Below, in pieces: positions 48,819 to 56,946 of a stretch of 64,000 bases of DNA. Location of the stretch: assembly GCF_004365355.1 (NCBI RefSeq), contig NZ_SODP01000004.1, positions 62,001-126,000 on the forward strand. The letters run 5' to 3'. How positions within the stretch are numbered: position 1 is the first letter of the stretch; each line of letters begins with the position of its first letter. The notes beneath the pieces were generated by a model. It was not told the DNA's origin and did no database searches. It was given only the letters and a program-made list of their open reading frames with translations. The translations under genes and the position numbers were made by a program. This DNA is from Kribbella pratensis. Its GTDB lineage: Bacteria; Actinomycetota; Actinomycetes; Propionibacteriales; Kribbellaceae.

Positions 48819-50129
48819 CTATTTGAGCTCCCCGTTGACCTCGTCCAGGAATGCCTTGGCGGCCGCATCCGGAGCCTGCCGGCCGAACAGTACCTCGGTC
48901 GTGTACCGCTGGATGATCTTCTCCACCTGACCACCACCGACCGGCGGCGCCGGCGACGGGTCGCCGAGCTCCTTGCCGATGTCCTGGATGAACTTCGCGG
49001 ACGCCGCGTCGGCCGGCTTCAGCTTCGGCGTCACCGCGGTCCGGATCTCGGTGTTCGGCGGTACGCCGCGCTCGGCCAGCAGCACGTTGCCGGCGGCCGG
49101 GTTGTTCGCCAGGTAGTTGACGAAGTCGGCGGCCTCCTTCTGGTGCTTCGACCGCGAGGAGATCGACCAGAACATCGAGCCCTTGTAGTAGGAGCCGTTG
49201 TCTGCGGCCTTGCCGTCGGTGCTAGGGATCCGCAGCAGCTTCAGCTGCTGGCCGGACGCCTGGCTGAACGCGAGCAGCTGGTTGCTCCAGATGAAGCTCA
49301 TCGCCAGCTTGCCGGTCGCCATCGCGGACTGGTCGAGCGCCGCGTTCATGTCCTGCGAGGTGAACTCCGCGGACGGGATCGCCTTCATGTCCCGCAGCTT
49401 CAGCACGTACTTGAAGAAGTCGGTGGTCTTCTCCGGCGAGACACCGAGCTTGCCGTCCTTGGTCCAGAGCGACTCACCGTTCTGACGGGCCCACAGGTTC
49501 AGGCCGGCCTCGTTGGTGCCGAGCGCGCCGGTCCCCCAGCCCTTGCCGTTCAGCTTCGTCGAGATCTCCGCGGAGATCCGGGCGAAGTCGTCCCAGGTCC
49601 AGGTGGTGTCGTCCGGGATCGCCACGCCGGCCGCCTTGAACACGGCCGGGTTCGCGACCACCGCGAACGAGTTGATGCCGGCGTTCAGGCCGTACAGCCC
49701 GCCGTCGAACTCACCGGCGCTCAACGTGTCCGGCTCGAACTTGCCGGTGTCCAGGCCCTGCGCCTTCTTCAGATCGAGCAGTGCGCCGCGGTCGGCGTAC
49801 TCCCGCAGGTACTTCTCGTCCATCTGGATGATGTCCGGGGCATCGTTCGCCGCGACGGTCGTGGCGAGCTTGTCCCAGTAGCCGGACCACTCACCGAACT
49901 CACCCTTGATCGTGACGTTCGGGTGGTCCTTCTGGTACGCGTCGATCACCTGCTGGGTGAGCTTGGTCCGGGTGTCCGACCCCCACCAGGTGAACCGGAG
50001 CGTGACCTTGCCGCCGGCATCGTCCGACGACCCGCCCGGACCGCCGGAGTCGCCGCCGCAGGCGCTTGCCGCCAGCAACGTGGTGGCCAGGGCCAGGGCC
50101 GTTGCCACGCGGGGGATGTGCAGCCTCAT
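48819..50129 (-). CDS. Sugar ABC transporter substrate-binding lipoprotein
   Basis: A 436-residue family 1 extracellular binding protein. The N-terminus MRLHIPRVATALALATTLLA leads to a lipobox AASAC. The mature part has TLRFTWWGSDTRTKLTQQVI, the YLREYADRGALLDL segment and FMLR-type core features of CUT1 binding proteins (WSISSRSKHQKEAADFVNYL). I prefer the ATG at 50129, seven bases after AAAGGTG, to the GTG at 50138. It captures an oligosaccharide for the two permeases encoded upstream. Confidence 0.92.
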   Translation of the reverse strand: MRLHIPRVATALALATTLLAASACGGDSGGPGGSSDDAGGKVTLRFTWWGSDTRTKLTQQVIDAYQKDHPNVTIKGEFGEWSGYWDKLATTVAANDAPDIIQMDEKYLREYADRGALLDLKKAQGLDTGKFEPDTLSAGEFDGGLYGLNAGINSFAVVANPAVFKAAGVAIPDDTTWTWDDFARISAEISTKLNGKGWGTGALGTNEAGLNLWARQNGESLWTKDGKLGVSPEKTTDFFKYVLKLRDMKAIPSAEFTSQDMNAALDQSAMATGKLAMSFIWSNQLLAFSQASGQQLKLLRIPSTDGKAADNGSYYKGSMFWSISSRSKHQKEAADFVNYLANNPAAGNVLLAERGVPPNTEIRTAVTPKLKPADAASAKFIQDIGKELGDPSPAPPVGGGQVEKIIQRYTTEVLFGRQAPDAAAKAFLDEVNGELK

Positions 50130-50148
50130 GATGTGCACCTTTCAGGGG

Positions 50149-51033
50149 TTACTTGATGCCGGTGGTCGCGATGCCCTTGATCAGGAACCGCTGGCCGAAC
50201 AGGAAGGCGAGGAAGACCGGGACGAGGGAGACGACCGACATCGCGAACATCGATCCCCAGGAGCTGCTGGAGGTCGAGTCGACGAAGCCCCGCAACGCGA
50301 CCGGGACGGTGTACATGTGCGGGTCGGTCAGGTAGATCAGCTGGCTGAAGAAGTCGTTCCAGGTCCAGATGAACGTGAAGATCGTCGTGGTGGCGAGCGC
50401 CGGCACCATCAGCGGCAGGATCACCCGCAGGAAGATGCTGCCCCGGCCGCAGCCGTCGATCCGGGCGGCCTCGTCCAGCTCGCGCGGGATGCCGCGGATG
50501 AACTGCACCATCAGGAACACGAAGAACGCGTCCGTCGCCAGCAGCTTCGGCACGATCAGCGGCAGGAACGTGTTGATCCAGCCCGCGTGCGAGAACAGGA
50601 TGTACTGCGGCACGATCACCACGTGGATCGGCAGCATGATGCTCAGCAGCATGATCGCGAACCAGAACTTCTTGCCCACGAATTCGAGCCGGGCGAACGC
50701 GTACGCCGCCATCGAGCACGAAACCAGGTTGCCGAAGATCGAGCCGAGCACCACCACCGCCGAGTTCAGCAGGTAGCGGGTGAACGGCTCGGTCAGCGCG
50801 TTCCAGCCGACCCGGTAGTTGTCGATCCGCAGGTCCTTCACCAGGATCCCGGGGTCGCGGAAGATCTCGTTGCCCGGCCGCAGTGAGCTGACCACCATCC
50901 AGATCACCGGGTAGAGCATCACCAGCGCGGACGCCGCGAGGACGACGTGGATCACCAGCGGCCGGACCCGCGCCCAGGTGACGACGCCGGTCCGCCGGGC
51001 GGCGACCGTGGTGCGGAGCGTTTCAGTCGTCAT
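50149..51033 (-). CDS. Carbohydrate ABC transporter permease (MalG-type)
   Basis: A 294-residue inner-membrane permease with six helices and the EAA loop ELDEAARIDGCGRGSIFLRV that docks the ATPase. The C-terminal KGIATTGIK is typical of MalG-like CUT1 permeases. It overlaps the MalF-type gene by 11 bases. No ATPase gene is in the operon; such systems in actinobacteria usually share a common MsiK ATPase. Confidence 0.93.
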   Translation of the reverse strand: MTTETLRTTVAARRTGVVTWARVRPLVIHVVLAASALVMLYPVIWMVVSSLRPGNEIFRDPGILVKDLRIDNYRVGWNALTEPFTRYLLNSAVVVLGSIFGNLVSCSMAAYAFARLEFVGKKFWFAIMLLSIMLPIHVVIVPQYILFSHAGWINTFLPLIVPKLLATDAFFVFLMVQFIRGIPRELDEAARIDGCGRGSIFLRVILPLMVPALATTTIFTFIWTWNDFFSQLIYLTDPHMYTVPVALRGFVDSTSSSSWGSMFAMSVVSLVPVFLAFLFGQRFLIKGIATTGIK

Positions 51034-51946
51034 AGAACACCCAGTACTTCGAGAGGAGGAAGTTCGCCGCGGTGAAGATGCCGATGATCACGAGCAGGAA
51101 CCAGGCCATCGCGGACGCGTAGCCCATGTCGAAGTTCCCGAAGCCCCGGTCGTAGAGGTAGAGCGTGAAGAACATCGTCGAGTCCGACGGACCGCCGCTG
51201 CCTCCGGAGACCACGAACGCCTGCGTGAACGCCTGGAACGCGTGGATGATCTGCAGCACCAGGTTGAAGAAGATGATCGGCGTCAGCAGCGGCAGCGTGA
51301 TGCTGAAGAACCGGCGCAGCGTCCCGGCGCCGTCGACCGACGCGGCCTCGTAGTACATCGACGGGATCTGTCGCAGCCCGGCCAGGAAGATCACCATCGG
51401 CGAGCCGAACGTCCAGACGTTCAGTACGACGAGCGTGCCCAGCGCCGTACTCGGGTCGGAGATCCAGCCCTTGCCGTGGATGCCGACGAGGTCGAGCAAC
51501 TGGTTGAGCAGGCCGGTTGTCCCGAACACCTGCCGCCAGAGGATCGCGATCGCAACACTCGAGCCGAGCAGTGACGGCAGGTAGAAGACCGACCGATAGA
51601 ACGCCATCCCGCGGACGCCACGGTCGAGTACGACGGCCAGCAGCAGGGCGATCGCGAGCTGCAGCGGGACCGACACGAACACGTAGGTGAACGTCACCCG
51701 GAGTGAGTTGTGCAGCCGCTCGTCGGACAGCATCCGGGTGAAATTGTCCAGGCCGATCCACTTCGGGGCCTGGATCAGGTTGTAGTCCGTGAAGGACAGG
51801 TACAGCGAGGCCAGCATCGGCCCGATCGTGATGAGGAAAAGCCCTAACAGCCACGGGGCCAGAAACAGATACCCGGCCAGGTTGTCTCTCTTCTGACCTG
51901 CGGTTTTCTTCCCCCGGAGGCTGCCGAGCTCACCCAGCGCACTCAT
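51023..51946 (-). CDS. Carbohydrate ABC transporter permease (MalF-type)
   Basis: A 307-residue permease with six helices and the EAA loop YEAASVDGAGTLRRFFSITL. The N-terminal AGYLFLAPWLLGLFLITIGP is the usual first helix of MalF-like CUT1 permeases. It is first in the operon, with MalG-type, binding protein and oxidoreductase genes after it. LacI-type palindromes lie just upstream of its start. Confidence 0.93.
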   Translation of the reverse strand: MSALGELGSLRGKKTAGQKRDNLAGYLFLAPWLLGLFLITIGPMLASLYLSFTDYNLIQAPKWIGLDNFTRMLSDERLHNSLRVTFTYVFVSVPLQLAIALLLAVVLDRGVRGMAFYRSVFYLPSLLGSSVAIAILWRQVFGTTGLLNQLLDLVGIHGKGWISDPSTALGTLVVLNVWTFGSPMVIFLAGLRQIPSMYYEAASVDGAGTLRRFFSITLPLLTPIIFFNLVLQIIHAFQAFTQAFVVSGGSGGPSDSTMFFTLYLYDRGFGNFDMGYASAMAWFLLVIIGIFTAANFLLSKYWVFYDD

Positions 51947-51971
51947 TGTCGTAGCACCTCCGGACAGTGAT

Positions 51972-51996
51972 GGAAAGCGGTTGGAAAGCGCTTGCC
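51972..51996. promoter_or_regulatory. Two overlapping LacI-type operators upstream of the sugar ABC operon
   Basis: GGAAAGCGGTTGG (51972-51984) and GGAAAGCGCTTGCC (51983-51996) share the AAGCGNTT core of LacI-family operators. On the minus strand a TTGACC -35-like box lies just upstream (52009-52014), so a bound repressor would block the permease promoter. No LacI gene is in the window. Confidence 0.6.
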
Positions 51997-52083
51997 TTGG
52001 CCGGTCAAACTAGTACAAGAAACCGGTTCCCGCAAGGGTTCGCCGAGGTAGGAGCTGTCCGGATCCGGCCGCCGTGCGAGCTA

Positions 52084-52137
52084 TTGACAGGACAAAGTTC
52101 CGGAGCGACAGTTCTGAGCATTTGGCAACCGCTTACC
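52084..52137 (+). promoter_or_regulatory. Promoter and LacI-type operator for the lyase-like gene
   Basis: TTGACA at 52084-52089 is a perfect -35, with a weak GACAGT -10 at 52107-52112. GGCAACCGCTTACC (52124-52137), the reverse of GGTAAGCGGTTGCC, repeats the operator seen on the other side of this intergenic region and lies between promoter and start codon. Confidence 0.55.
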
Positions 52138-52151
52138 GCCAGGAGATGCCG

Positions 52152-53897
52152 ATGCTGCGACGTACTTTCCTCACCGGTTCGCTGACCACAGTTGCGGTCG
52201 GCGCACAACCGACCGCGGCGCGTGCTGAGGTAGCTGCTGTGGACGACGACTTCCTGACCCTGCTGACCAGCGCCAACCAGGCCCAGATCCCGCTGGTGCT
52301 GGCGAACTACCAGAACGCCGGCGACAGCATCCGCACCGTCGCGCGAAAGGCCAGGCGGCTGATCTCCGGATACGTGTGGGGCAGGTCGTCGTACCACCAC
52401 GACACCACGCTGCTCGGGCCGCTCGGCTGGCTGGTCGACCAGCTCGCGGCGCGGCAACATGACGACGGTCTGTATGACGTCGGCAACCTGCACTCTCCGC
52501 CGGACAGCTCGTTCGCGATCCAGGACGTGTGCGTGCTGTACGCGCTGCTCGACGCGGATGACTCGACGGAGACCTCGTCGCTGCGTACGACGCTTGCCGC
52601 CGTGATTCGTAAGGCGGCGCCTGCCCTCGCCGCCGGCGGCGTACACACGCCGAATCATCGGTGGGAGGTGTCGGCGGCGCTCGCCCGCGCACACCACCTG
52701 TTCCCGGACCGGCGGTACGCGGCGCGGATCGACGAGTGGCTCGACGAAGGCATCGACGCGACCCCGGACGGGATCTACAGCGAACGCAGCTCGACGTACG
52801 CCGCCGAGGTCACGAACCCGTGCCTGCTGACCATCGCCTGGCTCCGTGACAAGCCGGCGCTGGTGGACTACGTACGACGGAATCTCGAGGCGACGCTGTA
52901 TCTCTTGGAGCCGAACGGTGAGGTCGACACGACGGCCTCCCGGCGCCAGGACCAGAAGGGTCTGCGCGAGGTCTGGTGGTACCTGACGCAGTTCCGCGAG
53001 CTCGCACTGCACACGAACGACGGCCGGTTCACGACTGTTGCCAAGAGCATCGAAACGCGCGGCACGGGTGAGCTCGGCGACTTCCTGGCGGAGGTGCTCG
53101 AGCGGCCTGAGCTTGCCGCCGCGCTCCCGGACGCTCGACCGGTGCCGACCGATTTCGTCCAGCACTTCCCGTCGCAGGCGTCGGCACGCGTACGCCGCGG
53201 GGCGCGGACCGCGACCGTGTTCGGCGGGACGGACTTTCACGATATCCCGGTGATCTCGTCAGGGCTGTCCACGAACCCGACGTTCTTCAAGCTCCGCAAC
53301 GGCGCGGCGATCCTGGACTCGGTCCGGTTGTCGCCGCAGTTCTTCAGCACCGGTCACTTCCGCAGCAATGGTCTGCAGGTGTCGGGGAAAACCTTCAAGC
53401 TGTCCTCTGAGGTGAGCGTCCCGTATCACCTGCCGCTTCCGAAGCGATATCGCCGGGCTGACGGCCGTTATGCGTTGACCCCGGAAGGCCGTTTCTACGC
53501 GTCGATGGATTTCGGCCACCGTCCTAAGCAGTACCGCACGCTACGCACCGAGATTGCTGTCACCGAGGTTTCGAACGGCTTCGACCTGGTCTTCGATTTC
53601 GACGGCGACGAAACGGCGTACGCGATCGAACTGTGCTTCCGTCCTGGTGGGACCCTGGCGGGCGTTGATGCGTTGGATGCCTCGGGCAACTATCAGCTCG
53701 TCTCCGGCACGGGCAGCTACACCGTCGGCTCGGACCGGATCGAGTTCGGTCCCGGGAACGGCGCCGCGCGGGTGCCGATGGACCCGGGCGAGCGGTACAC
53801 GTACCTCGGCGGCAGCCTGACCCCGGACGGTCTGCGCGTCTACCTGACCGGCCGGATTCCCGGGCGTCAGGTACTCCAGTTGCGAGTGTCGTCGTAG
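52152..53897 (+). CDS. Secreted toroid polysaccharide lyase/hydrolase-like protein
   Basis: A 581-residue exported protein. The N-terminus MLRRTFLTGSLTTVAVGAQP with AARA is a signal peptide of Tat appearance. The first ~330 residues look like an alpha/alpha toroid (HRWEVSAALARAHHLFPDRR, YSERSSTYAAEVTNPCLLTI), the rest is beta-rich, the layout of heparinase II/III and alginate-lyase families. Candidate catalytic residues are the Asn/His/Tyr in NHRWE and STYAAE, but I cannot confirm them. The ATG at 52152 has AGGAG six bases upstream. It is divergent from the sugar ABC operon and shares operators with it, so it probably supplies the imported sugar. Confidence 0.65.
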   Translation: MLRRTFLTGSLTTVAVGAQPTAARAEVAAVDDDFLTLLTSANQAQIPLVLANYQNAGDSIRTVARKARRLISGYVWGRSSYHHDTTLLGPLGWLVDQLAARQHDDGLYDVGNLHSPPDSSFAIQDVCVLYALLDADDSTETSSLRTTLAAVIRKAAPALAAGGVHTPNHRWEVSAALARAHHLFPDRRYAARIDEWLDEGIDATPDGIYSERSSTYAAEVTNPCLLTIAWLRDKPALVDYVRRNLEATLYLLEPNGEVDTTASRRQDQKGLREVWWYLTQFRELALHTNDGRFTTVAKSIETRGTGELGDFLAEVLERPELAAALPDARPVPTDFVQHFPSQASARVRRGARTATVFGGTDFHDIPVISSGLSTNPTFFKLRNGAAILDSVRLSPQFFSTGHFRSNGLQVSGKTFKLSSEVSVPYHLPLPKRYRRADGRYALTPEGRFYASMDFGHRPKQYRTLRTEIAVTEVSNGFDLVFDFDGDETAYAIELCFRPGGTLAGVDALDASGNYQLVSGTGSYTVGSDRIEFGPGNGAARVPMDPGERYTYLGGSLTPDGLRVYLTGRIPGRQVLQLRVSS

Positions 53898-53910
53898 TTC
53901 GAACAGTTCT

Positions 53911-53940
53911 TGGACCGGCCGGAGGTGGCGGGCTACTAAA
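53911..53940 (+). promoter_or_regulatory. Promoter of the DHFR-like gene
   Basis: TTGGAC (53911-53916), 18 bases, TACTAA (53935-53940), then eight bases to the GTG start at 53949. The message is probably leaderless. Confidence 0.5.
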
Positions 53941-53948
53941 ATGTCGGC

Positions 53949-54473
53949 GTGAGCTTCCACGCCGCTGCCTTCATCGCCACCAGCCTCGACGGCTACATCG
54001 CCCGCCCCGACGGCTCCGTCGACTGGCTCACCACCCGAGCCGAACAGGCCGGCGAGACCGGGTACGACGAATTCATGTCCTCGATCGACACCGTCGTACT
54101 CGGCCGGAACACCTATCAGCTGGCGCTGACGTACGACGTCTGGCCGTACGACGGCAAGCAGGTGGAGGTCCTCAGCTCGACCCTCGACCCGAACACCGAC
54201 GACCGCATCCTCGTCCACCGCACCCTGGACGCCCTGGTAGAAACCCTCACCGACCGAGGCGCCCAACGCATCTACACCGACGGCGCCCGAACCATCCAAA
54301 CCTTCCTGGCCGCCGGCCTCCTCAACGAACTGACCATCACCACAGCCCCCGTCCTCCTAGGCACCGGCATCCCCCTCTTCGGCCCCCTCCCCACCGAAAT
54401 CCCCCTGACCCACAACGCCACCCGCACCCTCAAGGCCGGCTTCACCCAATCGGACTACACGATCCAGCACTGA
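53949..54473 (+). CDS. Dihydrofolate reductase/RibD C-terminal domain family protein
   Basis: A 174-residue protein with AAAFIATSLDGYIARPDGSV at the N-terminus and VVLGRNTYQLALTYDVWPYD, YTDGARTIQTFLAAGLLNEL, VLLGTGIPLFGPLP, typical of the small YwjB/RibD_C DHFR-like reductases that bind NADPH. It starts at GTG 53949, since the ATG at 53941 runs into a stop after three codons. The substrate is unknown and it is not the housekeeping FolA. Confidence 0.88.
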   Translation: MSFHAAAFIATSLDGYIARPDGSVDWLTTRAEQAGETGYDEFMSSIDTVVLGRNTYQLALTYDVWPYDGKQVEVLSSTLDPNTDDRILVHRTLDALVETLTDRGAQRIYTDGARTIQTFLAAGLLNELTITTAPVLLGTGIPLFGPLPTEIPLTHNATRTLKAGFTQSDYTIQH

Positions 54474-54491
54474 AACCGGAGGGACTCAAGC

Positions 54492-54887
54492 ATGGCGGTA
54501 ACCAACGACACCAAGCATCAGCGGGCGATTGGTGTCGTGCTCGATCAGTTGGGGCAACGAGGGATTTACGTGGCCGTCCGCACAGTCAGAGGTTCATACC
54601 GGCTCGACACAGCGGGACAGAGGATCAGGATCCGCGTCTACAGCCGGTTCAGCGGCGAATGGCAGACAGACGACTGGCGGCGAGATGTCAACGACGAGAC
54701 CTATGACGTCGTCGTGCTCGTCTACTTCACCAACCCGGCGCCGATGTTGTTCATCGTTCCCGGACAGGAATGGCGTGCAGGCCTCGAGGCCCACGCGGTC
54801 CGCGACAGCGGACATCAGGCGATCGCCCGGGATCGGGTCGCCCAGTGGCTGTATCGCTGGGATGTCCTCGACTCAGTCTCCAGCTAG
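54492..54887 (+). CDS. Small protein of unknown function, possibly PD-(D/E)XK-like
   Basis: A 131-residue protein with ATG at 54492 preceded by GGAGGGACTC. The order of elements (IYVAVRTVRGSYRLDTAGQR, then RIRVYSRFSGEWQTDDW, YDVVVLVYFTNP and MLFIVPGQEW) recalls small PD-(D/E)XK nuclease-like proteins, in which a strand with E/Q-x-K is followed by a Trp-rich strand and V-VLV--FxVP. Here the lysine position appears to be Tyr, so it would be inactive. This is a fold guess, not an identification. Confidence 0.55.
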   Translation: MAVTNDTKHQRAIGVVLDQLGQRGIYVAVRTVRGSYRLDTAGQRIRIRVYSRFSGEWQTDDWRRDVNDETYDVVVLVYFTNPAPMLFIVPGQEWRAGLEAHAVRDSGHQAIARDRVAQWLYRWDVLDSVSS

Positions 54888-54977
54888 AGCACCAAGGCCT
54901 TGGCCCATCGGTCGCCCCCATCAGACGGCCCAGGCTCCATCGGCGACTTGTCTGCCTGTGGATAACTGATTGCCTCG

Positions 54978-55001
54978 GAATCCCTTCAAAATAAGGGATT
55001 C
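54978..55001. repeat. Perfect 9-bp stem-loop before the DUF222/HNH gene
   Basis: GAATCCCTT (54978-54986) and AAGGGATTC (54993-55001) pair perfectly with a CAAAAT loop. It lies just upstream of the -35 of the HNH gene and may be an operator or a terminator for the preceding gene. Confidence 0.6.
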
Positions 55002-55044
55002 TCTGGTTGGAAAACTGTCGGAGGGCATGTCTAGAGTTGTCGGC

Positions 55045-56541
55045 ATGGAGGTCCTCGGCGAACGGCCCGTCTGGTCGATGAGCGACAGCGAGAAGCTGTC
55101 CGCTCTCGACGCGGTGGTCGCGGAGAAGGCCCGCCTGGAGACCCTCGAGCTCCACCTCATCGCAGCCATCGACCAGTCCGGCTACGCCACCGAGCTCGGC
55201 GCCGGAGACACCGCCCGTCTCCTGACCCAGCGATACCGCACCGACGCGCCTGAGGCCCGTCGCCAGGTCCGCATCGCCACCCACCTGACCAGGTACGCCG
55301 CCACCTCTGCCGCCCTCCCCGACCCAGCTGTGCCCTATGCCCACCCAGTGACCGCCCAGCCGGCTCCAACGGCGTGGCACGTCTCGCCGGCGCAGGCAGC
55401 CGCGATCGTCTCGGTCCTGAATCAGGTCCCCGCGACGGTGCCGACCGAGAACCTCGAGTTCGCCGAACAGCAACTGATCGACCTGGCCGCAACCCACACA
55501 CCCGCCGAACTCCGCCAGGCAGGCCGCAGGATCCGCGACATCCTCGACCCCGACGGCCCCGAACCAGACGAGAAAGCGGCGTACGACCGCGAGTCCCTCA
55601 CCCTGAAGACCGTCGACCGCGGCGTCACCTTCCGCGGCTACCTCGCCAACGAGAACGCCGAACTTCTCCGCACCCTCATCCACGCCCACGCCAAACCCCA
55701 CAAAACCGTCGACGGCGAGCTCGACCCGCGTCCCCGCGACAAGCGCCAAGCCGACGCCCTCACCGCCGTACTCAACTCGGCTGCAACCGCCCACGCCACT
55801 GCGACCGCACACGCCGCCACTACCAGCACCGACGGCGACTTCGTGGCGGGCCACGGACCGAGACCGCACATCAGCATTACCATCGACTACAACGACCTCG
55901 CCGCTGCTACGGCGAACGCGACCGGCCACTTGACCTTCGGCGACAACCTGTCCGCGGCGACCGTACGCCGCCTCGCCTGCGACGCGCAGATCCTGCCGAT
56001 GGTCCTGGGCACCAAGTCACAACCCCTTGACGTCGGCACTACCCAGCGGCTCGTCACCCGCCCGATGCGCCGCGCACTGAACGCTCGCGACAAAGGGTGC
56101 GTCGTGTGCGGCGCCCCGCCCATCCAGTGCGAAGCGCACCACATCATCTCCTGGCTCGACGGCGGACCTACCGCCATCACCAACCTCGCCCTGCTCTGCA
56201 AGCGCCATCACCTCGACCTCCACTCCGGCCACTGGCACATCCAGATCCTCAACGGCACCGTCCAGGTAACCCGCCCCACCTGGGCAGACCCCACGCCGAT
56301 CCCACCCAGCAAATACAAACCACCGATCGCGGACATCGTTCACCAACCCCCGGCGCCACCCTTCAACCCGTGGGGCGGGGGAGAACCCGTCACGCCCACA
56401 ACCCGTCCATCCGACCTCTTAAACCCATTGGGCGATGATGAACCAGCCACGCGACCGACCAGCCCTACCCGGCCCACATCCGCCATCGTCGCAGAACCCA
56501 TCCCACTCGATCCGTGGAACGACACCGAGCCTGCTGCCTGA
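55045..56541 (+). CDS. DUF222 / HNH endonuclease (13E12-type) protein
   Basis: A 498-residue protein with an N-terminal DUF222 helical domain (EKLSALDAVVAEKARLETLE, RRQVRIATHL) and an HNH nuclease near its C-terminus: CVVCGAPPIQCEAHHIISWL, then TNLALLCKRHHLDLHSGHW with the zinc cysteines and catalytic His. The last ~100 residues are Pro/Thr-rich and probably disordered. TAGAGT seven bases before the ATG at 55045 suggests a leaderless start; ATG 55027 has GGAGGG but at one-base spacing. These genes are multi-copy in actinobacteria and their biological role is unsettled. Confidence 0.85.
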   Translation: MEVLGERPVWSMSDSEKLSALDAVVAEKARLETLELHLIAAIDQSGYATELGAGDTARLLTQRYRTDAPEARRQVRIATHLTRYAATSAALPDPAVPYAHPVTAQPAPTAWHVSPAQAAAIVSVLNQVPATVPTENLEFAEQQLIDLAATHTPAELRQAGRRIRDILDPDGPEPDEKAAYDRESLTLKTVDRGVTFRGYLANENAELLRTLIHAHAKPHKTVDGELDPRPRDKRQADALTAVLNSAATAHATATAHAATTSTDGDFVAGHGPRPHISITIDYNDLAAATANATGHLTFGDNLSAATVRRLACDAQILPMVLGTKSQPLDVGTTQRLVTRPMRRALNARDKGCVVCGAPPIQCEAHHIISWLDGGPTAITNLALLCKRHHLDLHSGHWHIQILNGTVQVTRPTWADPTPIPPSKYKPPIADIVHQPPAPPFNPWGGGEPVTPTTRPSDLLNPLGDDEPATRPTSPTRPTSAIVAEPIPLDPWNDTEPAA

Positions 56542-56560
56542 ACAAGACGTCTGGGTGATC

Positions 56561-56901
56561 TCACGCGTACGGCGGGCGCCATCGCCAGCATTCGTTGATT
56601 CGGTCGAGTTGGGCCTGGAGGCGGCGGGAGTCTCGGCGGGGAAGGTTGTGTACGACGATGTGCAGGATCGCCTGGACCTCGACCATCGGCGGACAGCATT
56701 CCCAGATGCCGCACCCCGTGTAGCGCGGGTCGTACAGGCGATGAGCGGGATCACGGACGAACCGCTCCCAGTGCCGGATCGCCTCCAGCACCTGACCAGA
56801 CTGCAGGCGGGTGTTCTCCAGCCGTGCGATCACCAGCCGACCGTGCGGCGACAGGCCGGGAAGGTCAGCGCACGAAGCTGAGCCGGGCGCCTACGCGGCA
56901 T
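56561..56901 (-). pseudogene. Small conserved-looking gene with a single-base frameshift
   Basis: Translation from ATG 56901 (AAAGG five bases upstream) gives MPRRRPAQLRALTFP and then a stop. Adding one base in the C/G run near 56852-56858 joins it to GLSPHGRLVIARLENTRLQS, continuing through HWERFVRDPAHRLYDPRYTG and NLPRRDSRRLQAQLDRINEC to a stop at 56561. The joined protein would be ~113 residues. The downstream part is otherwise open from GTG 56833. It could be a recent pseudogene, a sequencing error or a programmed frameshift. I do not recognise the family. Confidence 0.55.
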
Positions 56902-56946
56902 CGGCCTTTCTATAGATGTGCACACCTCATAGTGCCACGCTAGTGG

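Noticed and set aside
54492..56901. Prophage or toxin-antitoxin module around the HNH gene
   Set aside because: No integrase, portal, capsid or antitoxin-like partner is present, and DUF222/HNH genes are usually solitary.
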